64,000 bases of DNA from CALKJP01 sp046299555 (lineage in GTDB: Bacteria; Bacteroidota; Bacteroidia; JACCXN01): the NCBI GenBank assembly GCA_046299555.1, contig JBKBHS010000005.1:62001-126000 (forward strand), read 5' to 3'. A model generated the notes under the pieces. That model made no database searches. It was not told the origin of the DNA and saw only the letters and a list, made by a program, of their open reading frames with translations. How positions within the stretch are numbered: the stretch's first letter is position 1; every line of letters begins with the position of its first letter. The position numbers and the translations under genes were made by a program. Shown one piece after another: positions 27,191 through 36,920 of the stretch.

Positions 27191-28387
27191 ATGCAGGAAT
27201 TTCTATCAAAAAGAATAAATAATCTTTCCGAATCGCAAACAATAGCAATGGCTCGTAAAAGCCGCGAATTAATTGCAAAAGGAATTGACATTATTAGCCT
27301 AAGCCTTGGTGAGCCCGACTTTAACACTCCTGATAAAATTAAAGAAGCTGCTAAAAAAGCCATTGATGAAAATTTTAGCTTTTATACTCATGTTTCAGGA
27401 TATTTAGAATTACGTGAAGCTATTGCTAAAAAATTTAAACGCGATAATAATTTAGACTATACAGCCGATAATATTGTAGTATCAACGGGAGCCAAACAAA
27501 GCATTGCCAATGCTATGCTTTGCTTAGTAAATCCTGGAGATGAAGTAATAGTTCCGGCACCTTATTGGGTTAGCTATTTAGAGATAATTAAACTTGCTGA
27601 AGGAAATGCTAAAATTATTCAAACCAATATTGATAATAATTTTAAAATAACCGCACAACAATTAAAAGAAGCTATTACCCCCAAAAGCAAAGTATTAATT
27701 TACAGTTCGCCTTGTAATCCTACCGGTTCTGTTTATACCAAAGAAGAATTAAAAAAATTAGCCGAAGTTGTTGCCGAACACCCTAATTTATATGTAATTT
27801 CTGATGAAATTTACGAACACATCAACTTTATAGGCAAACACACTTCTTTAGCAGAATTTAATGAAATTAAAGATAGAGTTATTACCATAAACGGTCTATC
27901 TAAAGGTTTCGCTATGACTGGTTGGAGAGTTGGATTTTTAGCAGCATCGCTTCCTATTGCAAAAGCATGTGATAAAATGCAAGGACAATTTACCTCTGCC
28001 ACTTGCTCCATAGCCCAAAAAGCTGCGCATGCAGCAGTAGAAATTTTACCCGAAGAAACATATCCCATGCGCGATGCTTTTAAACGCAGAAGAGATTTAG
28101 TGATAGAAGAATTAAAAAAGATTCCGGGAATAAAAACCAATAATCCGGATGGTGCATTTTATGTTTTTCCTGAAGTTAGTTATTACTTTGGAAAATCAGA
28201 CGGTACAACCCTTATTAAAGATGCTAATGATTTATGTATGTATCTTTTAGATAAAGCACATGTAAGTATAGTTCCCGGTGATGCTTTCGGAGCACCCGAA
28301 TATGTTAGAATATCCTATGCTACATCTGAAGAAAGATTAAGAGAAGCTTTAAAAAGAATGAGAGAGGCTTTATCCAAATTAGTTTAA
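27191..28387 (+). CDS. Class I PLP-dependent aminotransferase (aspartate aminotransferase-like)
   Basis: A 398-residue fold-type I aminotransferase. SLSLGEPDFNTPDKIKEAA is the N-terminal substrate-side signature. YSSPCNPTGSVY holds the conserved Asn-Pro-Thr-Gly. Asp in ISDEIYEH contacts the pyridine ring. INGLSKGFAMTGWRVGF carries the Schiff-base Lys (about residue 239) and the phosphate-binding Arg. YVRISYATSEE supplies the C-terminal carboxylate-binding Arg. These features fit the aspartate/prephenate aminotransferase group (AspC/AAT type Ib). The downstream kinase gene begins 8 bases after the stop, so the two are probably co-transcribed. The amino donor cannot be fixed from sequence. Confidence 0.9.
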   Translation: MQEFLSKRINNLSESQTIAMARKSRELIAKGIDIISLSLGEPDFNTPDKIKEAAKKAIDENFSFYTHVSGYLELREAIAKKFKRDNNLDYTADNIVVSTGAKQSIANAMLCLVNPGDEVIVPAPYWVSYLEIIKLAEGNAKIIQTNIDNNFKITAQQLKEAITPKSKVLIYSSPCNPTGSVYTKEELKKLAEVVAEHPNLYVISDEIYEHINFIGKHTSLAEFNEIKDRVITINGLSKGFAMTGWRVGFLAASLPIAKACDKMQGQFTSATCSIAQKAAHAAVEILPEETYPMRDAFKRRRDLVIEELKKIPGIKTNNPDGAFYVFPEVSYYFGKSDGTTLIKDANDLCMYLLDKAHVSIVPGDAFGAPEYVRISYATSEERLREALKRMREALSKLV

Positions 28388-28395
28388 AATTAAAA

Positions 28396-29394
28396 GTGAC
28401 AAAAAAAGAGCTAATAGAATTATTTGAAAATTTTCGCCAAATGAATGTGCTCATTATTGGCGATGTGATGATTGACGCTTATACTTGGGGAAAAGTTACA
28501 CGAATTTCACCTGAAGCTCCCGTACCTATTGTTGCAGTTGAAAAAGAAGAAAACCGCTTAGGAGGTGCAGCCAATGTAGCACTTAATATTTTAGCATTAG
28601 GAGCTAAGCCTTTTTTATGTTCCGTTACCGGAAATGATAAAAATGCTGAAATATTTGAAAACTTACTTTCTAAGCATCAATTACCCAACGAAGGAATTAT
28701 TAGAAGCAATAATAGAATTACTACCGTTAAAACTCGTATAATAGGCAATAATCATCAAATGTTGCGTATTGATAAGGAAATTGAACATCCTTTATCTGAA
28801 CATGAAACAAATGAATTATTTAATCAAATAAATTGGATTATTCAACATAGAAACATCAACGTAATTATTTTTGAAGATTATGACAAAGGAGTAATTACTC
28901 CAAATTTGATAAATCAAGTTGTGGTCTTAGCCCGAAATAAAAAAATTCCAATTGCCGTTGATCCTAAAAAAAGAAATTTTTTAAACTATCATCATGTAAC
29001 ATTATTTAAACCTAATTTAAAAGAACTAAAAGAAGGATTAAACATTGAAATTGATACTAATAATCAGGAATCATTAAAAAGTGCATCCATTCAAATAAGA
29101 GAAAAACTAAATGCCGAAATGGCCTTAATTACTCTTTCTGAAAAAGGAGTAATGATAAATACCCCAAATGAACATATAACAATACCGGCTCACGTAAGAG
29201 ATATAGCTGATGTATCAGGAGCCGGAGATACCGTAATAAGTGTAGCCGCATTGTGTTTGGCTGCCGGAATAAATCCAAAAGATATCGCTGCACTTTCAAA
29301 TCTTGCAGGAGGTTTGGTATGCGAGCATGTAGGAGTAGTTTCAATAAATTCTGATGAATTACAAAAAGAAGCATTAATTTTGTGCGCAGAATAG
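28396..29394 (+). CDS. D-glycero-beta-D-manno-heptose-7-phosphate kinase (RfaE1/HldA type)
   Basis: A 332-residue PfkB-family sugar kinase. LGGAANVALNILALGAKP is the first PfkB signature and VSGAGDTVISVAALCLAAG the second, with the catalytic Asp in GAGDT. The opening VLIIGDVMIDAYTWGKVTRISPEAPVP is that of HldE/RfaE domain I, with the residues RISPEAPVP typical of heptose kinases. Only the kinase half is present, without the nucleotidyltransferase half of E. coli HldE, so it is the single-domain form. It would make heptose-1,7-bisphosphate for ADP-heptose used in lipopolysaccharide core. The start is GTG. Confidence 0.85.
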   Translation: MTKKELIELFENFRQMNVLIIGDVMIDAYTWGKVTRISPEAPVPIVAVEKEENRLGGAANVALNILALGAKPFLCSVTGNDKNAEIFENLLSKHQLPNEGIIRSNNRITTVKTRIIGNNHQMLRIDKEIEHPLSEHETNELFNQINWIIQHRNINVIIFEDYDKGVITPNLINQVVVLARNKKIPIAVDPKKRNFLNYHHVTLFKPNLKELKEGLNIEIDTNNQESLKSASIQIREKLNAEMALITLSEKGVMINTPNEHITIPAHVRDIADVSGAGDTVISVAALCLAAGINPKDIAALSNLAGGLVCEHVGVVSINSDELQKEALILCAE

Positions 29395-29402
29395 CGCGTT
29401 TT

Positions 29403-31214
29403 ATGTCGCTACAATCATTTAGAGAAAAAGTAAATCTATTTCTTTACTCCAGTAAAGAACGCAATCTTCGAATACTAAGATATGCTAGTTTTTTTGTATC
29501 GCTTTTCGCAGTATCTATATTAGTTATATTTTATGGCTTTAAAATTGAAAACGATACCAAAAGTTTATTTATTTCATTCATAAAAGCCACATTCGCCTTT
29601 TATGTTGTTGCGTATTTAATTAAGTTTTTATACACCTTCGAACCTAAAAAATTTTTAAAAGAAACCCGGCTCGAAGGCCTACTCATGTTACTTTTACTTA
29701 TTGACGGAATAAGTCATTTTATATTTAATGTTCCGCTTATCCAAAATTTTTTCTATCAATTAGGATTTCACAACTTTACTGATGTATATATATTGTTTAT
29801 ACAATTTTATCTTTTACTTATTGTCAGCTTAGACTTAAGCACCATTTCAGCCAAAATTTCAAAATTTAATTTAGCCCCGTCAACCTTATTTATTTTATCA
29901 TTTATTCTTTTAATAGCTATAGGCACTGTTTTATTAATGTTGCCCGAAATGAATACTACAGGAAAAAGCATGCCTTTGTTGGAAGCCTTGTTTACCGCTA
30001 TAAGCGCAAGCTGTGTTACGGGTTTAATTGTGGTAGATACAGCCACTTATTTTACCATTAAAGGTCATTTTGTAATCATGCTGCTAATGCAATTAGGAGG
30101 CTTAAGCATTATATCATTTGCCACTTTTATAATTTCTATAAGTGGTACAGGAGTGGGTATAAAACAACAGCTCATGATGAAAGATTTTTTAAGTACCGAT
30201 TCTCTTTTTTCAACCAAAGGGTTATTACATCAAATTATAATTTTAACACTTACCATTGAAACAGCCGGTGCCATAGCTATATTTTTTTTATGGGACCCTA
30301 ATTTGTATTTTGAAACTTTAGGCGACAAAATATTTTACTCCATCTTTCATTCCATCTCAGCCTTTAATAATGCCGGATTTTCATTATTCACAAACGGACT
30401 TTATGAAAATGGCGTTCGCCATTCATATATGCTGCATATTGTAATTGCTATTTTAATATTTTTTGGAGGTATTGGATTTTCGTCAATACGCGATTTATTT
30501 GGCATTGAAAGTTTGCGAATGCGACTAAAATATCCATGGAAACAAATTAAATTAAGTACCCAAATTGCTCTTTATGTTTCAATATCATTAATAATTGCCG
30601 GTGCATTTGCTTTTTTTATACTTGAACAAAACAATACCTTGCGTAATATGCGTTTAGTTGAAGCAATTATAACATCGGTATTCCAATCAGTAACGGCAAG
30701 AACTGCAGGATTTAATACGGTAGATTTTTCAATGATTGGCCAACCGATGCTAATTTTTTTTATTTTTTTGATGTTTATAGGCGCATCATCCGGCTCTACG
30801 GGTGGTGGAATTAAAACATCTACTTTTGCATTATTAATTTTATCAGCTTATTCCACCATTATTGGTAAAAGAAATTTTGAATTAGATAGATACTGTATTT
30901 CTTATGAATTAATGAATCGTGCATTTTCAATTGCATTTTTTGCATCTGGAATTGTGTTTATCGGAGTATTTATTTTAACCATCTCTGATCCTCAAATTCC
31001 CATATTGCAATTAGTATTTGAAGAAGTTTCGGCATTTGCTACAGTTGGTTTATCAACCGGAATCACTGCCAATTTATCCGTTACCGGAAAAATTGTGCTT
31101 ATGTGTTCAATGTTTATTGGTCGCGTTGGAATTCTAACACTGGCATTTACATTAAGCAACAAAGTTGTTAGTCAAAATTATAAGTTACCCAATGCCCATA
31201 TTATGGTGGGATAG
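29403..31214 (+). CDS. TrkH/KtrB family potassium uptake channel subunit
   Basis: About 603 residues from the ATG at 29403. A GTG at 29382 would overlap the kinase gene by 13 bases and add seven residues (MRRIARF), so I prefer the ATG. The protein has four pore repeats with the filter glycines visible as ASCVTGLIV, AFNNAGFSLF, ARTAGFNTVDF and FATVGLSTGIT, the Trk/Ktr pattern that passes K+ into the cell. GASSGSTGGGIKTSTF is the conserved intramembrane loop region. It has an N-terminal extension of about 160 residues with four to five extra helices compared with the roughly 450-480-residue TrkH/KtrB core. No TrkA/KtrA gating subunit is encoded nearby. Confidence 0.88.
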   Translation: MSLQSFREKVNLFLYSSKERNLRILRYASFFVSLFAVSILVIFYGFKIENDTKSLFISFIKATFAFYVVAYLIKFLYTFEPKKFLKETRLEGLLMLLLLIDGISHFIFNVPLIQNFFYQLGFHNFTDVYILFIQFYLLLIVSLDLSTISAKISKFNLAPSTLFILSFILLIAIGTVLLMLPEMNTTGKSMPLLEALFTAISASCVTGLIVVDTATYFTIKGHFVIMLLMQLGGLSIISFATFIISISGTGVGIKQQLMMKDFLSTDSLFSTKGLLHQIIILTLTIETAGAIAIFFLWDPNLYFETLGDKIFYSIFHSISAFNNAGFSLFTNGLYENGVRHSYMLHIVIAILIFFGGIGFSSIRDLFGIESLRMRLKYPWKQIKLSTQIALYVSISLIIAGAFAFFILEQNNTLRNMRLVEAIITSVFQSVTARTAGFNTVDFSMIGQPMLIFFIFLMFIGASSGSTGGGIKTSTFALLILSAYSTIIGKRNFELDRYCISYELMNRAFSIAFFASGIVFIGVFILTISDPQIPILQLVFEEVSAFATVGLSTGITANLSVTGKIVLMCSMFIGRVGILTLAFTLSNKVVSQNYKLPNAHIMVG

Positions 31215-31267
31215 ATTTATTGAATTTAAATTTGACAAATCAATAAATCAAAAAATCAACTATTCAA

Positions 31268-32662
31268 TTAATAGCCCAAAACCTTCAGCATCGACTTGTA
31301 ACTTTGCTCTTTGGCAAATAATCGTGTATAAAATTCGCCATTTTCGTCTTTATCAATCAACACAAATTTTGGCGATGGTATCAAGCAATGTTTAATACCT
31401 CCATATCCACTTAATGATTCTTGGTAAGCACCGGTATGAAACAATCCGAGATATAGTGGTTCTTCTTTGGTATGTTTGGGTAAAAATACGGTATTTACAT
31501 GTGCTTCAGAATTGTAATAATCTAAACTATCGCAAGTTAAACCACCTAAGTTTACACGTTGATATTCTTTATCCCAATGATTAATGGCTAATAAAATAAA
31601 TCGTTGATTTATGCCCCAAGTATCAGGCAAACTGGTGATGAATGAACCATCAATCATATTCCACAATTCGGTATCGTTTTGTTGTTTTTGTTCCAACACC
31701 GAAAATATATGAGCTCCACTTTCTGCAACTGTAAAAGAACCAAACTCAGTAAAAATATTTGGTTCTTCCACTTCATGTTGTTCGCAAAAACGTTTTATTT
31801 GAAGAATAATTTCTTCTATTATGTATTCATAATCAAATTCAAAATTTAATGAACTTTTAAATGGTAATCCCCCGCCTATATTTAAAGTATCAAGGGTTGG
31901 ACAAATTTTCTTTAATTCAACATATACTCCCAAACACTTATTTAACTCTGACCAGTAGTAAATCGAATCTTTAATTCCCTTATTAATAAAAAAGTGTAGC
32001 ATTTTTAATTCAAAACGCTTATCTGATTTAATTTGATTGATGTAAAAGTCTTTTATATCCTTATATCGTATACCTAATCGCGATGTATAAAATTCAAAAC
32101 TTGGTTCTTCTTCAGAAGCAATTCTAATTCCAAGCTTGCAGGTTTTATTAATTAAATGTTCTTTATAAAAATCTAATTCTTCTTTATTGTCCAATACCGG
32201 TATTACATTTTTAAAACCGTCATTAATTAACTCTACTATATTTTCTTTATAATGTTCTGTTTTAAATCCATTACATACAATGTATTTATCTTGTTTTAAT
32301 TCTCCTTGTTCATATAATTCTCTAACAATATAAATATCAAAAGCCGATGAAGTTTCAATATGAACATCATGTTTTAAAACTTCTTCTAATACGAATGAAA
32401 AGTGAGAACTTTTTGTGCAATAACAATATGTATAATTACCTTTGTAATCAACTTTGGCCATTGCCACATTAAATAGCTTGCGTGCTTTTTGCACTTGTTG
32501 TCCTATTTTGGGCAAGTAAGCAATACGCAAAGGAGTACCGTATTGTTTAATTATTTGAGTTAATGGGATATCATGAAAATACAGTTCATTATCAACAACA
32601 TTAAATCCTTCTTGTGGAAAATCGAAGGTTTGCTCAATTAAGTTACGATAAGATGTTTTCAT
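31268..32662 (-). CDS. speA: Biosynthetic arginine decarboxylase, short form
   Basis: A 464-residue fold-type III PLP enzyme. YTYCYCTKSSHFSFVLEEV carries the PLP-binding Lys near residue 82. Also visible are IETSSAFDIYIVRELY, LDTLNIGGGLPF (the glycine-rich phosphate site) and EFGSFTVAESGAHIFSV. It fits the short Bacteroidota SpeA group, which lacks the inserted and C-terminal helical regions of the 658-residue E. coli enzyme. It would convert arginine to agmatine for polyamine synthesis in the cytoplasm. It diverges from an arginase-family gene, sharing a 161-base intergenic region, which suggests joint control of arginine use. Diaminopimelate or carboxynorspermidine decarboxylase is less likely. 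Confidence 0.85.
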   Translation of the reverse strand: MKTSYRNLIEQTFDFPQEGFNVVDNELYFHDIPLTQIIKQYGTPLRIAYLPKIGQQVQKARKLFNVAMAKVDYKGNYTYCYCTKSSHFSFVLEEVLKHDVHIETSSAFDIYIVRELYEQGELKQDKYIVCNGFKTEHYKENIVELINDGFKNVIPVLDNKEELDFYKEHLINKTCKLGIRIASEEEPSFEFYTSRLGIRYKDIKDFYINQIKSDKRFELKMLHFFINKGIKDSIYYWSELNKCLGVYVELKKICPTLDTLNIGGGLPFKSSLNFEFDYEYIIEEIILQIKRFCEQHEVEEPNIFTEFGSFTVAESGAHIFSVLEQKQQNDTELWNMIDGSFITSLPDTWGINQRFILLAINHWDKEYQRVNLGGLTCDSLDYYNSEAHVNTVFLPKHTKEEPLYLGLFHTGAYQESLSGYGGIKHCLIPSPKFVLIDKDENGEFYTRLFAKEQSYKSMLKVLGY

Positions 32663-32823
32663 TCTTAACTTAAAATATGAATGTAATTAACACGGATTTA
32701 CAAAATTTGCGCAAAGTAAGCTACTTAGATTTATATTCACAATATTTAAAAGAATAATTTAACAATAATATTTTTGTTTTTTGTAAATTGTAGTTTTAAC
32801 TTAAATAATATCACCAAACTAAA

Positions 32824-33795
32824 ATGAAAAGTATACGACTTATTGAAGTAAAATCAGAAATTGCTGCCGGAACGAGAGGTGCCAGCTTGGGAGTAGATGC
32901 AATAAAAATTGCAGCGCTTGATTTTGGAAGTACCTTTTTTAAAAAATATCGTTCGGTAAATATTCCTACCGAAAATAAATTGCTCCTTGAACCGGTTGCA
33001 CATACCCACGCCAAACGAATTAAAGGGGTTTATGCCATGTTAGAAAAGGTAGCAAGCGAAGTAAAAAAAACGCTTACTTTCAACAAGGCATTTCCGGTAG
33101 TTTTAGCGGGCGACCACAGTACTGCTGCCGGAACCATAGCGGGTATTAAAATGGCACACCCCGACAAACGCTTAGGTGTTATTTGGATTGACGCACATGC
33201 CGATATACATTCGCCCTACACTACCCCTTCAGGCAATATGCATGGAATGCCGATTGCCATGGCTCTTGGCGAAGATAATATGGAACAAAAAGTAAATAAT
33301 CCCGATTCAACCAGCATTGAATACTGGGATAAAATAAAAAATTTAGGCGGTATAAATCCAAAAATTTTATACGATGATATTGTATATATTGCTGTAAGAG
33401 ATACTGAACCGCAAGAAGATTATTTGATTAAAAAACACAAAATAAAAAATATAACTGTTCAGGAAATTCGTAGAAAAGGTGTTGAACGTATTGCTAATGA
33501 ATCTACCAATTATCTTGACCATTGCGATTTAATTTATGTTTCGTTTGATGTTGACAGCATGGATCCTTCGATTTCGAAAGGTACCGGAACTCCTGTACCC
33601 GGAGGCATTACAGAGCGTGAGGCAGGTAATTTACTATTTAACTTAATGCGTCATAAAAAGGTTTGTTGCTTCGAAATTGTGGAAGTAAATCCAACCCTCG
33701 ACAAAGAAAACCAAATGGCCGAAAATGCTTTTGAAATACTATCAAAAGCCGTAAATCAGTTAAATCAACGTTTTCAATTAAAAGAAGAATTATAA
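32824..33795 (+). CDS. Arginase-family ureohydrolase (arginase-like)
   Basis: A 323-residue binuclear manganese hydrolase. Metal ligands are visible as GDHS (His98), DAHAD (123-127) and SFDVDSMDP (Asp242, Asp244). SGNMHGMP at 136-143 is the substrate-loop sequence found in arginases rather than agmatinases, so arginine to ornithine plus urea is the best guess. Formimidoylglutamase and agmatinase remain alternatives, the latter because a SpeA-type arginine decarboxylase is encoded next door. The gene is followed within a few bases by argS, so three arginine-consuming enzymes are clustered. Confidence 0.85.
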   Translation: MKSIRLIEVKSEIAAGTRGASLGVDAIKIAALDFGSTFFKKYRSVNIPTENKLLLEPVAHTHAKRIKGVYAMLEKVASEVKKTLTFNKAFPVVLAGDHSTAAGTIAGIKMAHPDKRLGVIWIDAHADIHSPYTTPSGNMHGMPIAMALGEDNMEQKVNNPDSTSIEYWDKIKNLGGINPKILYDDIVYIAVRDTEPQEDYLIKKHKIKNITVQEIRRKGVERIANESTNYLDHCDLIYVSFDVDSMDPSISKGTGTPVPGGITEREAGNLLFNLMRHKKVCCFEIVEVNPTLDKENQMAENAFEILSKAVNQLNQRFQLKEEL

Positions 33796-33818
33796 TTTTG
33801 CTCGCTTTTCGTATTAAG

Positions 33819-35603
33819 ATGAATTTAGAAACTATCCTTTCAATAAAAGTAAACGAAGCTTTAAAAGCTTTATACCATAAAGAGTTTAATCAAACAATCA
33901 GCTTTCAAAAAACAAGGCCTGAATTTGCAGGTGATATAACACTTGTAACATTTCCATTCTTAAAAATTTCTGGTAAAAGCCCTGAACAAACTGCTCAAGA
34001 AATTGGAAATTATTTAAAAGAAAAATGTGAACAAGTTGCAGAATTTAATGTGGTAAAAGGTTTTCTAAACATTGAAATTTCTGCCCAATATTGGTTTGAT
34101 TTTTTTAAAAAATTATATTCCAATAAACAATTTGGGTTTGCCGAAAATCAAAGTGGTAAAACCATTATGGTGGAATATTCATCACCCAACACCAATAAGC
34201 CTTTACACTTAGGTCATATTAGAAATAATTTATTAGGCTACTCGGTTGCTGAAATTTTAAAAGCCAATGGGCACAAGGTTATTAAAGCAAATTTAGTAAA
34301 CGATAGGGGTATACATATTTGTAAATCCATGTTAGCATGGAAAAAATGGGGCAATGGCGAAACTCCTGAAAGCAGTGGTATAAAAGGCGATCATTTAGTA
34401 GGGAAATATTATGTAGCATTTGATAAACATTACAAAGAGGAAGTAAATAGCTTAATAGAGAAAGGCTTTACCAAAGATGATGCTGAAAAAAAAGCTCCTA
34501 TCATGCTCGAAGTTCAAGAAATGCTGCGCAAGTGGGAAGCAGGTGATGAAGAAACTATAGCCCTTTGGAAAATGATGAACAGTTGGGTTTACGATGGTTT
34601 TGAAAAAACATATAAAGCCTTGGGCGTAGATTTTGATAAAATGTATTATGAATCGCAAACCTATTTATTAGGAAAGAAAATGGTTGAAGAAGGTTTGCAA
34701 AAAGGCGTATTTTATAAAAAAGAAGATGGTTCAGTTTGGATAGATTTAACAGCAGAAGGGCTCGATCACAAATTACTTTTACGTTCTGATGGAACATCGG
34801 TTTACATAACACAAGATATAGGCACAGCAATAGAACGTTTCAGAGAATTTCCTGAGTTAAACAGTTTAATATATACCGTAGGTAACGAACAAGATTATCA
34901 CTTTAAAGTATTATTCTTAATACTCGAAAAATTAGGATACAAACAAGCCAAAGATTGTTACCATTTATCATACGGTATGGTTGAGCTTCCTCATGGCAAA
35001 ATGAAATCGCGCGAAGGAACAGTAGTAGATGCCGATGATTTAATTGAAGAAATGATACATACCGCTTCAGAAAAATCTCAAGAAAGAGGAAAGACTGAAG
35101 GAATGAATGAAGCTCAATTAAAAGAATTAAATAGCATGATTGGATTAGCTGCTTTAAAATATTTTATTTTAAAAGTTGATCCGAAAAAGAAAATGCTTTT
35201 TAATCCGGAAGAATCAATTGATTTAAATGGAAATACCGGTCCGTTTATTCAATATACCCATGCCAGAATTCGTTCGTTGGTTAGAAAAGCTCAAGAAGAA
35301 TTTGCTAATTATTCAAATTTTGAAACAGCTTTACCCGGAAAAGAAGAAATTTCGTTGTTAAAACATTTATATTATTTTCCTCATGTTGTATCTGAAAGTG
35401 GCGAAAAATTTGACCCATCGCATATTGCAAATTACATCTATGATTTAGCAAAACAATTTAACCAGTATTATGCTGATGTGGCTATTTTTAAAGAAGAAAA
35501 TGAATCAGTAAAAGCATTGCGTATTCAGCTTGCAGAAGCAATAGGAAATGTAATTAAAAATGGTATGCAACTATTAGGAATACAGGTTCCGGAAAGAATG
35601 TAA
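33819..35603 (+). CDS. argS: Arginyl-tRNA synthetase
   Basis: About 594 residues from the ATG at 33819. An in-frame TTG at 33798 would add seven residues and is less likely. The N-terminal additional domain has FAGDITLVTFPF. The class I signature is HLGH at 130-133 within SSPNTNKPLHLGHIRNN. The KMSKS loop is degenerate (GKMKSREGTVVDADDL), as is common in ArgRS. The anticodon-binding domain ends with the typical GMQLLGIQVPERM. It attaches arginine to tRNA-Arg in the cytoplasm. It lies 23 bases after the arginase-family gene, so co-transcription is likely. Confidence 0.95.
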   Translation: MNLETILSIKVNEALKALYHKEFNQTISFQKTRPEFAGDITLVTFPFLKISGKSPEQTAQEIGNYLKEKCEQVAEFNVVKGFLNIEISAQYWFDFFKKLYSNKQFGFAENQSGKTIMVEYSSPNTNKPLHLGHIRNNLLGYSVAEILKANGHKVIKANLVNDRGIHICKSMLAWKKWGNGETPESSGIKGDHLVGKYYVAFDKHYKEEVNSLIEKGFTKDDAEKKAPIMLEVQEMLRKWEAGDEETIALWKMMNSWVYDGFEKTYKALGVDFDKMYYESQTYLLGKKMVEEGLQKGVFYKKEDGSVWIDLTAEGLDHKLLLRSDGTSVYITQDIGTAIERFREFPELNSLIYTVGNEQDYHFKVLFLILEKLGYKQAKDCYHLSYGMVELPHGKMKSREGTVVDADDLIEEMIHTASEKSQERGKTEGMNEAQLKELNSMIGLAALKYFILKVDPKKKMLFNPEESIDLNGNTGPFIQYTHARIRSLVRKAQEEFANYSNFETALPGKEEISLLKHLYYFPHVVSESGEKFDPSHIANYIYDLAKQFNQYYADVAIFKEENESVKALRIQLAEAIGNVIKNGMQLLGIQVPERM

Positions 35604-35608
35604 AAAAA

Positions 35609-36853
35609 TTAGAATTTATTTAAAACTAATTTTAAAACATTACCAAACAACAAAATTACCAATCCGCTAACAATTACCTGAAAAGGTAATGATACCGCCA
35701 TTACTAAACAACCTATTAAACCTAATAACGGGACAGCTTTCCCAAATCGTTGTTCGTGTAAAGGTTGTTTTAAAGCTGCTATATTAGTTATACTATAATA
35801 CAATAAAATAGTAAACGATGCCGACCTTACAATAAATTCGAATGAACCTAAAACAGTAAGCAGTATAATTATAGCTCCGGTAATAAATATACTAATATGT
35901 GGAACTTTATTTTTAGCGTGTATTTTTTCAAAAAAAACTGGTAAATCTTTTCTTCTGCCCATTGCCAGCATCATTCGGCTTATACCTAAAATCTGACTAA
36001 GTAATACACCCAACATTGCTGTACTTGCTCCAAGTGTAATTATAGCGCCAACAAAAGGATATGATAAACTAAAGGCCACTTGTTGCAATGGAGATTTTGA
36101 AGCTGCCATTGCCTCTGCTCCTATTACACCAACTGCAACAACCGAAATTAGTGCATATAAAATTATGGCCGTAACAATAGTAATAATAACTGCTCTTGGA
36201 ATAGTTTTTTCAGGTTCTTTAACTTCTTCGGCTAATGTAGCAATACGTGCATAACCGGTAAAAGCGAAAAATAATAATGCGGTTGCTTCTGCAATTCCGG
36301 AAATACCAAAAGGTGCAAATGGTTCAAAATTTTCTTTTTTAATTTCTGGGAAACCACTCACAATTAAATACAAAAGAGAAATAATAGTAACAAAAACAAT
36401 GGTAAGATTAAGTATTCCTGCTTTTTTAATTCCCATATAGTTGGCAATGGTAAGTATCAGCACTGCAATAATAGAATAATACAAAGGAGGAACAACAGGT
36501 AATAACTGATAAAAATAATTCCCGAAACCTATTGCTACAACGCCTGCTGCAGAAAGCTTACTAATTAAAAACATCCATCCGGCACTAAAACCAAGTGTAG
36601 GATTTAAAAGCTGATAACCATACTCGTAGGTTCCACCTGATTGCGGATAAACCGCTGCCAGCTGAGCAGAACTAAGTGCATTAAATGAGGCTACAATACC
36701 GGCAATAATCAACCCTATTATCATAGCAGGGCCTGAAATTCCTGCAGCAACACCTGTAACAACAAATATCCCTGCACCAATAATAGCTCCTAAACCTACT
36801 GCCACAGCATCTTTTAAGGTAAGAACTCTAGCTAATTCTGAATTAGTTTTCAT
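35609..36853 (-). CDS. APC superfamily amino acid permease
   Basis: A 414-residue membrane protein with about 12 helices. AVGLGAIIGAGIFVVTGVAAG in the first helix is the unwound substrate-binding G-x-I-x-G-x-G-I-F motif of APC transporters. YPQSGGTYEYGYQLLNP and FFAFTGYARIATLAEEVKEPEKTIPRA are the conserved loops after TM2 and around TM6. The N-terminal tail reads MKTNSELARVLTLKDAVA. It would import an amino acid with protons or by exchange. The neighbouring arginine genes make a basic amino acid a reasonable but untested substrate. It converges on argS with only 5 bases between the stops. Confidence 0.88.
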   Translation of the reverse strand: MKTNSELARVLTLKDAVAVGLGAIIGAGIFVVTGVAAGISGPAMIIGLIIAGIVASFNALSSAQLAAVYPQSGGTYEYGYQLLNPTLGFSAGWMFLISKLSAAGVVAIGFGNYFYQLLPVVPPLYYSIIAVLILTIANYMGIKKAGILNLTIVFVTIISLLYLIVSGFPEIKKENFEPFAPFGISGIAEATALLFFAFTGYARIATLAEEVKEPEKTIPRAVIITIVTAIILYALISVVAVGVIGAEAMAASKSPLQQVAFSLSYPFVGAIITLGASTAMLGVLLSQILGISRMMLAMGRRKDLPVFFEKIHAKNKVPHISIFITGAIIILLTVLGSFEFIVRSASFTILLYYSITNIAALKQPLHEQRFGKAVPLLGLIGCLVMAVSLPFQVIVSGLVILLFGNVLKLVLNKF

Positions 36854-36920
36854 ATAATAAAAATACCAATATATATTTCAGCATAATTATTCCCTAAAAG
36901 AACTTAACAATTATTTAACA

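Noticed and set aside
27811..28140. 109-codon open frame opposite the aminotransferase
   Set aside because: It is antisense to the conserved PLP-lysine region; the plus-strand gene explains the sequence.
29382..29402. GTG start for TrkH
   Set aside because: It would overlap the kinase gene and add seven residues; the ATG at 29403 is more ordinary, though the GTG cannot be excluded.
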